Source: Caldicellulosiruptor obsidiansis OB47
GTDB lineage: Bacteria; Bacillota; Thermoanaerobacteria; Caldicellulosiruptorales; Caldicellulosiruptoraceae
NCBI RefSeq assembly: GCF_000145215.1
Contig: NC_014392.1
Coordinates: 186,001 to 250,000 of the forward strand
DNA length: 64,000 bases
Reading direction: 5' to 3'
In this document: positions 45,124 to 53,535 of the stretch, piece after piece
Position numbering within the stretch: the first letter of the stretch is position 1
Layout: every line of letters begins with the position of its first letter
Translations under genes and position numbers: made by a program
Notes under the pieces: model-generated
Seen by the model: only the letters and a program-made list of their open reading frames with translations
The model's database searches: none
Told to the model about the DNA's origin: nothing

Positions 45124-47835
45124 ATGAGAAAAGGCTTAAAGATTGCATCTTTAATAGTGAGTCTTGTATTTTTACTTGGGCTTTTGCCGACAGGAATTTT
45201 TGGTGCTGTTGAGACATCTGTTCAAAGCTATGTTTTCGACTTTGAAGATGGCACCACAATGACTTTCGGTGAGGCTTGGGGAGACTCATTAAAATGTATC
45301 AAAAAGGTGTCAGTTTCTACTGATTTGCAGCGACCTGGTAACAAGTATGCGCTCAGGCTTGATGTTGAGTTCAACGAGAACAATGGATGGGACCAGGGTG
45401 ACCTTGGTGCATGGATAGGTGGTGTTGCCGAAGGGCAGTTTGACTTTACAAACTATAAATCTGTTGAGTTTGAAATGTTTGTTCCATACGACGAGTTTGC
45501 AAAAGCAAAAGGTGGCTTTGCTTACAAGGTTGTATTGAATGACGGATGGAAAGAACTTGGAAGTGAGTTTAGCATTACAGTAAATGCTGGCAAAAAGGTG
45601 AAGATAAACGGCAAGGACTATATGGTCATTCACAAGGCGTTTGCAATTCCAGATGATTTTAGAACCAAAAAGCGTGCACAGCTTGTGTTCCAGTTTGCAG
45701 GTCAAAACTGCAACTACAAAGGACCTATCTACCTTGACAATATAAGAGTAAGACCTGAGGATGCGTCAAACCTCTCAAAAGAAGACTATGGAAGTAGCGA
45801 AGAAGAGGAAATTAAGGAAGACTTTTTCACAGGGGTTACACTTGTGTATCCAGTGGAAGGCAAAAACTTTGTGTACAACTTTGAAAAAGACACAATGGGA
45901 TTTTATAAATACTCAGGTGATGGATTTGCAAAGAAAACAAAATCAATGGAATTTTCGCAAGACTTGAAGACATCAACAAATGCAGGCAGTCTCAAACTCA
46001 ATGCTAATTTCCAGGGCACTGCGTTTGAAGAAATGAACATTGCTGTAAAGCTCACAGACAAAGAAGGAAAACTTTTTGACCTTGGCAAATACTCAGCACT
46101 TGAATATACAATCTACATTCCAAATCCAGACAAAGTTGCTGGAAAAATCATGTCAGCAAGTGCTGTGGACAGTCCATGGAAGATAATCAAAGACTTTACA
46201 GCTCTCAATTTCAAAGATAAGACAACATGGAAAGAGATAAACGGAAAGACTTATGCGGTCATAAAGTGCAAGGATAATCTTTACAATGTGAAAGAAAAAG
46301 CAGGTGTATTGGTTTTGAGGATTGCAGGGTCTTATGTAAAGTATACAGGACCCATCTACATTGATAATGTAGCATTAATTGCTGGAAAGAAGGTTACACC
46401 AAAGGTGGAGAGAATATCACTTCCAAATCCAAAGACATACTATAAGGTTAAGATTGAAGCTGAGAGTGCAAGTGATGGCTGGGCGTACAGCGTTGAGAAA
46501 GAAAATGCAAAGTTTTCTGGGAAAGGCTATGTACTTTTGTTTGGGAACAACATGGGCAATACCCTTTATAACATCAAGGTTCCAAAGACAGGACATTACA
46601 TCTTCACTCTTGCGATCTCAACCCTTGGGCTTGTAAAGGATGGTAGCATTGATATCTGGATAGATGGTGATTTGAAAGGTGGAGCAAGGGTTCCAAACAT
46701 AAAGGGTAAGTTCCAGGAAGTTGTTGTCAGAAAGAAGATTTATTTAACAGAAGGCGAGCACACAATATCACTGCAAAAATCTGGCGGATACACAATTGCG
46801 GTTGACTATTTTGTGATAGAAGAGCTTGTTGCGGCAAATAAATCAAAGCTTTCAGTTTCTTCAAAGTTAGTGACGCCAAATCCACACCCCAATGCCCAAA
46901 GGCTCATGAATTATTTGGCAAGCATTTACGGTGAAAAGATTTTATCTGGTCAGCAGAGCAGTGGTGAAGGTAAAGAAGTACAGATGATCTTTGATGTAAC
47001 AAAAAGATACCCAGCTGTTAGAAGCTTTGATTTCATGGACTACTCACCAAGCAGAATGCAGCGCGGCACAAAAGGTACAGATGTTGATGAGGCAATAAAG
47101 TGGTGGAAGAGCGGCGGCATAGTTGCATTTTGCTGGCACTGGAACGCACCAACAGGTCTTATTGACCAGCCGGGCAAAGAGTGGTGGAGAGGTTTTTACA
47201 CAGAGGCTACAACGTTTGACCTCAAGAAAGCCATGGACAATCCAAATTCTGAGGAGTATAAGCTCATTTTGAGAGATATAGACGCAATTGCACAGCAGCT
47301 CAAAAAACTTCAGGCTGAAGGCGTGCCAGTTCTTTTTAGACCGCTTCACGAAGCGTCTGGTGGCTGGTTCTGGTGGGGAGCTAAAGGACCAGAGCCTTAT
47401 ATAAAGCTTTGGAAGCTCATGTTTGACAGGCTTGTAAACTATCACAAGATCAACAACCTAATATGGGTATGGAACGGTCAGGATGCGGCTTGGTATCCGG
47501 GAGATCAGTATGTTGATATAATTGCAGAAGATATATATGAGGAAAAAGCTCAGTACTCACCATATACAGAGAGGTTTGTGAAAGCTCTCAAGTACACAAA
47601 TGCAAACAAGATGATAGCACTTTCTGAGTGCGGAACTATTCCTGACCCGGCTGTGCTAAAACAAGAAGGTGTTTCGTGGCTGTGGTTTTCTGTATGGGCA
47701 GGAGGCTATGTCATGACAGGCAGCAAATACAATGATGAATGGAACGACAATCACATGCTGCGAAAGATTTACAACAGCGACTATGTAATAACAAAAGATG
47801 AGCTACCTGATATAAAGAGCATTCCACTCAAATAG
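45124..47835 (+). CDS. Secreted GH26 beta-mannanase with CBM27 and CBM35-like modules
   Basis: 903 residues. Signal peptide (RKGLKIAS to IFGAV); CBM27 module at about 33-200 (FDFEDGTTMTFGEAWGDSL, NNGWDQGDLGAWI); a second, more divergent CBM27 at about 240-420; a CBM35-like module at about 440-570 (KIEAESASDGWAYSVEKEN); a GH26 domain from about 585. Acid/base Glu743 is in RPLHEASGG and nucleophile Glu835 in LSECGT, with a substrate tryptophan run FWWGAKG. It endo-hydrolyses beta-1,4-mannan outside the cell. The layout matches Caldicellulosiruptor ManA-type enzymes. Last gene of the locus, ended by a terminator. No SLH domain of its own. Confidence 0.93.
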   Translation: MRKGLKIASLIVSLVFLLGLLPTGIFGAVETSVQSYVFDFEDGTTMTFGEAWGDSLKCIKKVSVSTDLQRPGNKYALRLDVEFNENNGWDQGDLGAWIGGVAEGQFDFTNYKSVEFEMFVPYDEFAKAKGGFAYKVVLNDGWKELGSEFSITVNAGKKVKINGKDYMVIHKAFAIPDDFRTKKRAQLVFQFAGQNCNYKGPIYLDNIRVRPEDASNLSKEDYGSSEEEEIKEDFFTGVTLVYPVEGKNFVYNFEKDTMGFYKYSGDGFAKKTKSMEFSQDLKTSTNAGSLKLNANFQGTAFEEMNIAVKLTDKEGKLFDLGKYSALEYTIYIPNPDKVAGKIMSASAVDSPWKIIKDFTALNFKDKTTWKEINGKTYAVIKCKDNLYNVKEKAGVLVLRIAGSYVKYTGPIYIDNVALIAGKKVTPKVERISLPNPKTYYKVKIEAESASDGWAYSVEKENAKFSGKGYVLLFGNNMGNTLYNIKVPKTGHYIFTLAISTLGLVKDGSIDIWIDGDLKGGARVPNIKGKFQEVVVRKKIYLTEGEHTISLQKSGGYTIAVDYFVIEELVAANKSKLSVSSKLVTPNPHPNAQRLMNYLASIYGEKILSGQQSSGEGKEVQMIFDVTKRYPAVRSFDFMDYSPSRMQRGTKGTDVDEAIKWWKSGGIVAFCWHWNAPTGLIDQPGKEWWRGFYTEATTFDLKKAMDNPNSEEYKLILRDIDAIAQQLKKLQAEGVPVLFRPLHEASGGWFWWGAKGPEPYIKLWKLMFDRLVNYHKINNLIWVWNGQDAAWYPGDQYVDIIAEDIYEEKAQYSPYTERFVKALKYTNANKMIALSECGTIPDPAVLKQEGVSWLWFSVWAGGYVMTGSKYNDEWNDNHMLRKIYNSDYVITKDELPDIKSIPLK

Positions 47836-47878
47836 ACGGATATAGGTTTTTAATATTTGAGATCGATTGTCAGCCTGT

Positions 47879-47921
47879 AAGAGGGAGGAGAAGTTCAAAA
47901 AAGACCTCCTCCCCCTTTTTT
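47879..47921 (+). terminator. Strong terminator after the mannanase gene
   Basis: GAGGGAGGAG (47881-47890) pairs with CTCCTCCCCC (47906-47915), followed by TTTTTT. Confidence 0.9.
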
Positions 47922-47957
47922 GTTCCTTGTGAGTAAAAAAATAATCAATTTTTGGTT

Positions 47958-47986
47958 TTGACATCTCAAACAATGTCAATTAAAAT
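47958..47986 (+). promoter_or_regulatory. Promoter of the M23 peptidase gene with internal inverted repeat
   Basis: TTGACA (47958-47963), 17 bases, TAAAAT (47981-47986). TTGACAT (47958-47964) and ATGTCAA (47973-47979) are exact inverted repeats between -35 and -10, a possible operator. Confidence 0.6.
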
Positions 47987-48031
47987 AAAAGTATAATGTT
48001 TTGCATATTCAACATAGTATAAATTATATAG

Positions 48032-48061
48032 AAGGGTAATTTAAATACCCTTTTATTTTTT
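48032..48061 (+). terminator. Terminator-like hairpin in the M23 gene leader
   Basis: AAGGGTA (48032-48038) pairs with TACCCTT (48046-48052) followed by TTATTTTTTG, only 6 bases before the AAGGAGG of the next gene. It could attenuate transcription, though the 7-pair stem is weak. Confidence 0.45.
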
Positions 48062-48080
48062 GTATCAAGGAGGTGTTCTT

Positions 48081-49829
48081 GTGGCAAAGAACATTTCAAA
48101 ATCTAAGTCATCTGCCACAGCCACCGTTTTGGACCAAGAGAAAGCAAGGTTTGTTTCAAAAAATACAAATGATAATGAATTCAAACAAAGTTTAAAAGAA
48201 CCCTCAAAAAAACCTGAAAAACCTCTTGTGCGGGCAGATGCAAAAAAAGAAAAGAAAAAATCAAAAGGTAAAAAAACAACTGATAGAGAGAATAATAGTT
48301 ATTTACATAGATTTTGGAGAGCTATATCTTCCAAGATAAAACCAGCGATAATTAAGAAAAGTCACGTTTTTAGAAATAAACCAGAAGGCTCTATTTTTTC
48401 TTACAAACATTTCAGAAAAAACCATCTAGGAAGTATATTAGATGAGATATTAAAGATAGTTATTGGGCTGAGGTTCATTGGCAATATAAGAAATTCGAAG
48501 GAAGGTGTGCTGAAACTAAAAATATCTGTTACTTTGGCATTTATGATTTTTATCATTTTTGCTATAAATAAAATTCCAACTACATACCAAAAAGCTTATG
48601 CGGTTTTACTAAATGGAAGCATTGTAGGATATGTAAAGGACAAAACAGAGGCTCAAAAACTTTTCAGCAGCCTGAAAAAAGAAATTTCAAGCAAGCATGG
48701 GACAGATGAGTTTGTTTTTCAAAACAGCCCTCAGCTAAAAGAGATTCCGCCCGGTCAGTACAAAAGTACAAGTTTGGATAGTATCAAAAACACCATAATA
48801 GAAAAAGGTGTTGTGCTTGTAAAAAGGTATGCACTTTTTGTAAATTCCAAGGCTTATTTGATATTTGAAAATTCTGAGATGCCTAAAAATATCTTAAACA
48901 AGTTAAAAGCTATTTACTACAAGGGTGAAGCAAGGTCTGCCAGGTTCCTGGAGAAGGTTGAGATAAAACCAATTTATGTAAAGCCAGACATGAAGGTTGT
49001 GACAGAACAGCAGGCACTCAATAAAATAATGTTTGGAAAAGATGAGGTAGTTGAGTATACTATCAAAGAAGGTGATACTCTCTGGGATTTGGCAAGAAAA
49101 TACAATATTTCTGTGGATGATATATTTGCATCAAACCCGGGACTTACAGAAAAGATAATGCCAGGGCAGAAGATAAAACTTACCCAAATGACTCCTCTTG
49201 TAAATGTTGTACTTGAAAAAGAAGTAGAGTTTGTAGATACTCTTCCCAAAGAAGTTAAAACTATAAAATCAGATAAATACTATACAACACAAACTATAGT
49301 AAAACAAGAAGGGAAAGATGGCAAAGCAAGGATAAGAGCAAAGATAGTTTATTTAAACGGTCTTGAATATGATAGACAGGTAATTTCTCAGGAGATATTA
49401 GATAAGCCTGTGGAGAGAATTGTAGTTGTTGGCACTAAAAAACCGCCGAGATATTTTGCAACAGGAAGATTTTCATACCCGACGTGGGGAGTTTTGACAT
49501 CGCGATTTGGATACAGGGGAAGAGAGTTTCATGAAGGAATAGATATAGCAGTGCCATGGGGTTCGAATGTTTATGCTGCAGATGGTGGTATTGTTGAGTT
49601 TGTAGGGTGGCTTGGTGGCTATGGTAAGCTCATTATTATAAATCACCAAAACGGCTACAAAACTTACTATGGTCATCTTAGCAGGTTTTTGGTAAGCCCA
49701 GGGCAGAAGGTTGCGAAAGGACAGCTTATTGCAAAAAGTGGTTCAACTGGTAGAAGTACAGGTCCTCATCTTCATTTTGAAGTTAGAAAAAACGGAATTC
49801 CACAAAATCCTCTGAGGTATCTCAACTGA
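48081..49829 (+). CDS. Membrane-anchored M23 metallopeptidase with LysM and G5 domains
   Basis: 582 residues from GTG 48081 (AAGGAGGTG upstream). The first 145 residues are very lysine-rich and cytoplasmic, then one membrane helix (about 155-170). LysM: YTIKEGDTLWDLARKYNISV near 335-380. G5-type domain at about 390-455 (KEVKTIKSDKYYTTQTIVK). M23 domain with HEGIDIAVPWGSNVYA, HLSRF and HLHFEVRKNG, supplying the zinc HxxxD and HxH. A peptidoglycan endopeptidase or amidase regulator at the outer membrane face. Monocistronic, with its own promoter and terminator. Confidence 0.92.
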   Translation: MAKNISKSKSSATATVLDQEKARFVSKNTNDNEFKQSLKEPSKKPEKPLVRADAKKEKKKSKGKKTTDRENNSYLHRFWRAISSKIKPAIIKKSHVFRNKPEGSIFSYKHFRKNHLGSILDEILKIVIGLRFIGNIRNSKEGVLKLKISVTLAFMIFIIFAINKIPTTYQKAYAVLLNGSIVGYVKDKTEAQKLFSSLKKEISSKHGTDEFVFQNSPQLKEIPPGQYKSTSLDSIKNTIIEKGVVLVKRYALFVNSKAYLIFENSEMPKNILNKLKAIYYKGEARSARFLEKVEIKPIYVKPDMKVVTEQQALNKIMFGKDEVVEYTIKEGDTLWDLARKYNISVDDIFASNPGLTEKIMPGQKIKLTQMTPLVNVVLEKEVEFVDTLPKEVKTIKSDKYYTTQTIVKQEGKDGKARIRAKIVYLNGLEYDRQVISQEILDKPVERIVVVGTKKPPRYFATGRFSYPTWGVLTSRFGYRGREFHEGIDIAVPWGSNVYAADGGIVEFVGWLGGYGKLIIINHQNGYKTYYGHLSRFLVSPGQKVAKGQLIAKSGSTGRSTGPHLHFEVRKNGIPQNPLRYLN

Positions 49830-49864
49830 GGGATATTCAAAATCAAAAATCAAAAATCAAGAAT

Positions 49865-49906
49865 AAAGGGGCTATCCATTTTTTATCTTTTTGAACAGCC
49901 CCTTTT
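49865..49906. terminator. Terminator between convergent M23 and queC genes
   Basis: AAAGGGGCT (49865-49873) pairs with AGCCCCTTT (49897-49905), followed by a T-rich tail; usable on both strands. Confidence 0.85.
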
Positions 49907-49912
49907 ACTTTT

Positions 49913-50578
49913 CTACCAATCAATCTCAATTTCGTATTCAATTGGGTCTTTCACCCCCGCTTTTTTGAAAGCTTCAATCCGTTCTGTACAAGTTCCACAC
50001 CTGCCACAGGCTTTTTGCCCACCCTTGTAGCATGACCATGTCAGGCTATAATCTACTCCAAGTTCAAGCCCTCTTTTAAGTATGTCTTCTTTTTTCATAT
50101 CAACATAAGGTGCTTCAAGTTCAAGACCTATATAGTCAGCAAGATATAATGCCTTTTTCATTGCTTCAACAAACTCTTTTCTGCAATCAGGGTATATGGG
50201 ATGGTCACCTGCATGCGCACCATAAAAAAGCTTTTTTGCACCAAGTGATATAGCATACGCCGCAGAGATAGAAAGTAAAACCATGTTCCTGTTTGGCACA
50301 ACTGTCTGTTTCATTGTGCTGTCGGTATAATATCCTTCTGGTACATTCCAGTCAGGCATGGTTAGTGCAGACGGAGCAAGTTCTGCAAAAAATGATATAT
50401 CTACAATCTTGTGAGGAACTAATAAAAGACTACATGTCTTTTTTGCAAACTCAAGCTCTTTTGAATGTTTTTGCCCGTACAAAAAACTTATTGCAAAAAC
50501 TTCATAGCCCTGATTTTTAACATCATAAAGAAGAGTTGTTGAATCCATTCCTCCAGATAAAACCACAACTGCTCTCAT
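49913..50578 (-). CDS. queC: 7-cyano-7-deazaguanine synthase QueC
   Basis: 221 residues, typical for QueC. The PP-loop ATPase motif is VVLSGGMDSTTLL. Further family motifs are YGQKHSKEL, VPNRNMVLLS and GAHAGDHPIYPDCR, and the zinc site is C-x7-C-x2-C-x2-C (CYKGGQKACGRCGTC). It makes preQ0 from 7-carboxy-7-deazaguanine with ATP and ammonia for queuosine. Its partner queE exists here only as a truncated remnant 2 kb away. It precedes no other queuosine gene in the window. Confidence 0.95.
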   Translation of the reverse strand: MRAVVVLSGGMDSTTLLYDVKNQGYEVFAISFLYGQKHSKELEFAKKTCSLLLVPHKIVDISFFAELAPSALTMPDWNVPEGYYTDSTMKQTVVPNRNMVLLSISAAYAISLGAKKLFYGAHAGDHPIYPDCRKEFVEAMKKALYLADYIGLELEAPYVDMKKEDILKRGLELGVDYSLTWSCYKGGQKACGRCGTCTERIEAFKKAGVKDPIEYEIEIDW

Positions 50579-50591
50579 TTTTTTAAGCTTT

Positions 50592-50969
50592 TCACTCCTT
50601 TACTGCGATGACATCAACTTCAATCAATGCACCTGGAAGAAGCTTTGCCTCAACAGTTGTTCTTGCAGGAAAATTCTGCGTAAAGATTGTGGAGTAAACT
50701 TCATTGAACTTTGCAAAATCTTCAAGTGTGGCCAAATATACGTTCACTTTGACAACATCTTCAAAAGAAAACCCGGCTTCTTTTAAAATAGCTTCAATAT
50801 TCTTAAAAACAAGCTGTGTTTGAGCTTTTATATCCTCACCTTCTATTTTTCCAGACATTGGGTTTACGGCAAGCTGTCCTGAGACAAAAAGGAAATTTCC
50901 TGCTTGTACAGCATGTGAATATGGACCTACTGGCTTTGGAGCATCATTTGAAACAATACATTTTTTCAT
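50592..50969 (-). CDS. ridA: RidA-family enamine/imine deaminase
   Basis: 125 residues. Family motifs: APKPVGPYSHAV, FVSGQLAVNP, KNIEAILKEAGFSFEDVVKVNVYL, and the PARTTVEAKLLPGALIEVDVIA signature, including the active-site arginine. It hydrolyses reactive enamines formed by pyridoxal enzymes. 13 bases upstream of queC, so co-transcription is likely. GGAGAG precedes the ATG. Confidence 0.95.
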   Translation of the reverse strand: MKKCIVSNDAPKPVGPYSHAVQAGNFLFVSGQLAVNPMSGKIEGEDIKAQTQLVFKNIEAILKEAGFSFEDVVKVNVYLATLEDFAKFNEVYSTIFTQNFPARTTVEAKLLPGALIEVDVIAVKE

Positions 50970-50996
50970 TTTAAAATCACTCTCCTACAAAAAAGT

Positions 50997-51398
50997 TTAT
51001 TCAAGCTTGTTGCCACAATAAGGACAGTACAAAAAAGTCTTTGAAACTCTTCTCTGACAGTTTGGACAAAAATCAGACCTTTCATCCTCAAATCCATATG
51101 AAGGTTCAAATTTTCTGAAAAGTTCAACATCGGCAAGAGTAATTGGAGTGTCAATTCCATGTTCTAAGTCGTGAGCAAGTTTTTGGTTTGTAATTATATA
51201 AATCCTGTTACAACAGCTTGTTTGCAAAAAATACCTAACATTCCACCTGAAAAGTGGAATAAAGAAAAAATGAAAATAGTTATAAACTTTAAGCAAAGTA
51301 TGGTTTCCTTTTCTTGAACAAAAAGGACAAATTGTCACATCTATTTGCCGTATAGCTTTTGCCTTCTCTTCGATACCAAAAATACCTATAAAAAACAT
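50997..51398 (-). CDS. Zinc-ribbon protein of unknown function
   Basis: 133 residues. An N-terminal CPFC pair and a hydrophobic HFFFIPLFRWNVRYF segment, then a C-terminal double zinc ribbon FCPNCQRR-x-SKTFLYCPYCGNKLE. It resembles the zinc-ribbon 15 type family often found near housekeeping genes. It reads in the same direction as ridA, 27 bases apart. No function can be assigned. Confidence 0.75.
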   Translation of the reverse strand: MFFIGIFGIEEKAKAIRQIDVTICPFCSRKGNHTLLKVYNYFHFFFIPLFRWNVRYFLQTSCCNRIYIITNQKLAHDLEHGIDTPITLADVELFRKFEPSYGFEDERSDFCPNCQRRVSKTFLYCPYCGNKLE

Positions 51399-51539
51399 TA
51401 TTAGTATATTCAGCTCCTCAAAAATTATTATTCTTTTTGTATTTTATCATTTTAAGTTTTGATTTTAAAGATTTGTGATATAATTTTATTGCGGTTTGAA
51501 AAGTGCGTATTAAGATTTGTGAGGAGGGTGAATGCAGAG

Positions 51540-51734
51540 GTGAAGGTAATATTTGTGGGTAAAAATAAAGAACTTGAAGTAAAAGGACCAAAGACTGTTG
51601 TAAATCTTGCTAAAGAGCTAAATATAACTTTAGAGGCAAACGTGTTTATCAGGAATGGCGAGATAGTTGCACCTGATGATATTTTAAATGATGAAGACAC
51701 AATTGAGGTTATCTCAGCTGTTTCAGGTGGTTAG
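51540..51734 (+). CDS. ttuB: TtuB-type sulfur-carrier protein (ThiS/MoaD fold)
   Basis: 64 residues from GTG 51540, which follows GAGGAGGG; the open frame extends 27 codons further without a suitable start. Beta-grasp pattern KVIFVGKNKELEV, KTVVNLAKELNI, VFIRNGEIV and the essential C-terminal SAVSGG di-glycine, which becomes a thiocarboxylate. The next gene is ttuA, so it is the sulfur donor for 2-thio-ribothymidine 54 in tRNA. ThiS is the alternative call, but no thiamin gene is near. Confidence 0.88.
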   Translation: MKVIFVGKNKELEVKGPKTVVNLAKELNITLEANVFIRNGEIVAPDDILNDEDTIEVISAVSGG

Positions 51735-51762
51735 AAAGTTTTGAAAGGAGTTGAAAAAGACT

Positions 51763-52674
51763 TTGAAGTGTGTCAGATGTAAAGGAAAAGGCATAATTTA
51801 TCTCAAGCGACACAACGCAGCTTTTTGTCAGGATTGTTTTTTATATTACTACAAAAATCAGGTAAAGAAAAATATAAAAAGGCACAAGATGTTTGACAAA
51901 AAGGATAAGATTTTGGTGGTCATCTCCGGTGGAAAGGACAGCATGGCTCTGTGGCACATATTGGCAAGCGAAGAGTACAATGTCACAGGGATGTATATAA
52001 ACCTTGGAATAGGTGAGTATTCGGATAAATCACAGCAGGTTGTGGAAAGCTTTGCGCAAAAAAATAATCTTGAAGTTATTATAAAAGACATTAAAAAAGA
52101 ATATGGGCTTGACATTTACAAGCTTTCAAAGCTTTTGAAAAGAAGCACGTGTTCAGTTTGCGGTTCAATAAAAAGGTACCTTTTTAACAAAGTGGCGTAC
52201 GATGGCGGGTTTTCAGCTGTTGCAACAGGTCACAATCTTGACGATGAAGCTGCAACGCTTTTGGGAAATGTTCTTTCGTGGGAAGAAGGATATCTGGCAA
52301 GACAGTCACCTGTGCTTGATTCTACTCATCCAAAGCTTGTAAAAAAAGTAAAACCGCTCTATACTCTCACAGAGCGTGAAAACCTTTTTTATGTTCTTAT
52401 AAACAAGATAGAATTTTTGCATGATGAATGTCCTCATGCTGTTGGTGCAAGGTCAATTATGTACAAAGAGGTTTTAAACAGGCTTGAAGAGGAAAGTCCG
52501 GGAACAAAGCAACGTTTTATAACAAGCTTTCTTGAAAAAGGAAGGAAACATTTTCAGGATGTCTATGAAAAGGTTGAACTAAAAGAGTGCAGCATCTGCG
52601 GTCAGGTTACAACAACAGATGTCTGTTCATTTTGCAGGTTTGTAAGACTGTCAAACCAGAATACAGAACACTAA
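51763..52674 (+). CDS. ttuA: tRNA-5-methyluridine(54) 2-sulfurtransferase TtuA
   Basis: 303 residues from TTG 51763, chosen because characterised TtuA proteins begin MKCxxC; a TTG at 51751 abuts the AAAGGAG directly. N-terminal zinc finger KCVRCKG...FCQDC, PP-loop VISGGKDSMALW, the cluster cysteines in STCSVCGSIKRY, SAVATGHNLDDEAATLLGN, and C-terminal zinc finger CSICGQ...CSFCR. It thiolates U54 of tRNA to stabilise it at high temperature. 28 bases after ttuB, forming an operon. Strong sign of a thermophile. Confidence 0.92.
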   Translation: MKCVRCKGKGIIYLKRHNAAFCQDCFLYYYKNQVKKNIKRHKMFDKKDKILVVISGGKDSMALWHILASEEYNVTGMYINLGIGEYSDKSQQVVESFAQKNNLEVIIKDIKKEYGLDIYKLSKLLKRSTCSVCGSIKRYLFNKVAYDGGFSAVATGHNLDDEAATLLGNVLSWEEGYLARQSPVLDSTHPKLVKKVKPLYTLTERENLFYVLINKIEFLHDECPHAVGARSIMYKEVLNRLEEESPGTKQRFITSFLEKGRKHFQDVYEKVELKECSICGQVTTTDVCSFCRFVRLSNQNTEH

Positions 52675-52738
52675 AAGGGTTGCCGAAACTGATGAATTCC
52701 AAAGCATATAAAAACTTCTTGGCAACCCTTTGATTTTT
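52674..52738. terminator. Terminator after ttuA
   Basis: AAAGGGTTGCC (52674-52684) pairs with GGCAACCCTTT (52721-52731), followed by GATTTTT. Confidence 0.8.
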
Positions 52739-52897
52739 CACACCCCTCTGCTATTTTCTGACCAGATTATCTTATGAAGCTGAAGCTGGACCCTTGCATC
52801 AAAAAGCCCATTTTCAAGCAAAAACTTTACAATCTCCGCTGGTTCTATTTTACCAAACACTGGACTAAAAAAGATATTACATTTTGGTTTGAATTGT
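52738..52897 (-). pseudogene. queE: queE (7-carboxy-7-deazaguanine synthase) C-terminal remnant
   Basis: The minus-strand frame reads FKPKCNIFFSPVFGKI, EPAEIVKFLLENGLF, VQLQLHKIIWSENSRGV to a TGA at 52738. This is the C-terminal end of QueE, whose family ends in SPVHG...QxQLHKxIW...GV. A stop lies just upstream at about 52898 and the radical-SAM body is missing. What replaces it is unrelated AT-rich DNA leading to the accessory genes, so the truncation marks a rearrangement boundary. Stretch 52898-53029 otherwise holds only the leader of the next gene. Confidence 0.8.
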
Positions 52898-53029
52898 TAG
52901 CACGAAAATAGTATTATGATATCAACACTAAAATTAGGTTAACTTTATTTTCATCAATGGTAGTACTTTTTTTTAAGCATGGATATTTTATGATAAAATA
53001 AAAATCTACTGAGAGGAGATGTACCTTAA

Positions 53030-53467
53030 ATGAAAACTTTTAGAATAAAAGAATGTAAAGAAAAAAGTCTCTTTATTCTTAATCTTGAGCCTGGCGATTT
53101 GCTCTTAGAAAGTATTAAAAAATTTGTTCAAGAGAACTTTATAAAGCATGGATGTGTAATAAGTGGGATAGGCACTTTGAAAAAGTTACGATATCATAGA
53201 GTTTTAAATACAAATTATGTACCTGAGAATGAATATCTGACGATTGAGGGGGCTATTGAATTAAGTGCCTTGCAAGGTCTGATAATAAATTATGAGCCGC
53301 ACCTCCATTTTGTAGCTTCTGATTTAGAAAAAACTTATAGTGGACATTTAGAAGATGGATGTGAAGTGCTATACTTAAGTGAAATTTTATTACTTCCTTT
53401 AGAGGATATTAAATTGAAGAGGATTCCTGATAAAAGGAATGTTACTTATATTACTTTAGAGGAATAA
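53030..53467 (+). CDS. PPC-domain (DUF296) protein
   Basis: 145 residues matching the plant-and-prokaryote-conserved domain: a FILNLEPGDLLLESIKKFV start, SGIGTLKKL, and the PHLHFVASDLEKTYSGHL metal-binding-like motif (family consensus PHxHxxxxxxxGxxxGGHL). A single domain without an AT-hook. Small PPC proteins form trimers of unknown function. It directly precedes an RraA-like gene, which suggests a shared pathway. GAGAGGAG lies before the ATG. Confidence 0.8.
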   Translation: MKTFRIKECKEKSLFILNLEPGDLLLESIKKFVQENFIKHGCVISGIGTLKKLRYHRVLNTNYVPENEYLTIEGAIELSALQGLIINYEPHLHFVASDLEKTYSGHLEDGCEVLYLSEILLLPLEDIKLKRIPDKRNVTYITLEE

Positions 53468-53535
53468 AAAATAAATATTACTAGTAAATGGAAATTTAAC
53501 ACTATAAATTAATCAAAAAAGGAGGTATTAAACTC

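Noticed and set aside
45027-45212. Small frame between binding protein and mannanase
   Set aside because: It lies on the long stem-loop and runs into the mannanase gene in another frame; no ribosome site.
49830-49862. TCAAAAA repeated about three times
   Set aside because: Too short and simple to mean more than low-complexity DNA before a terminator.
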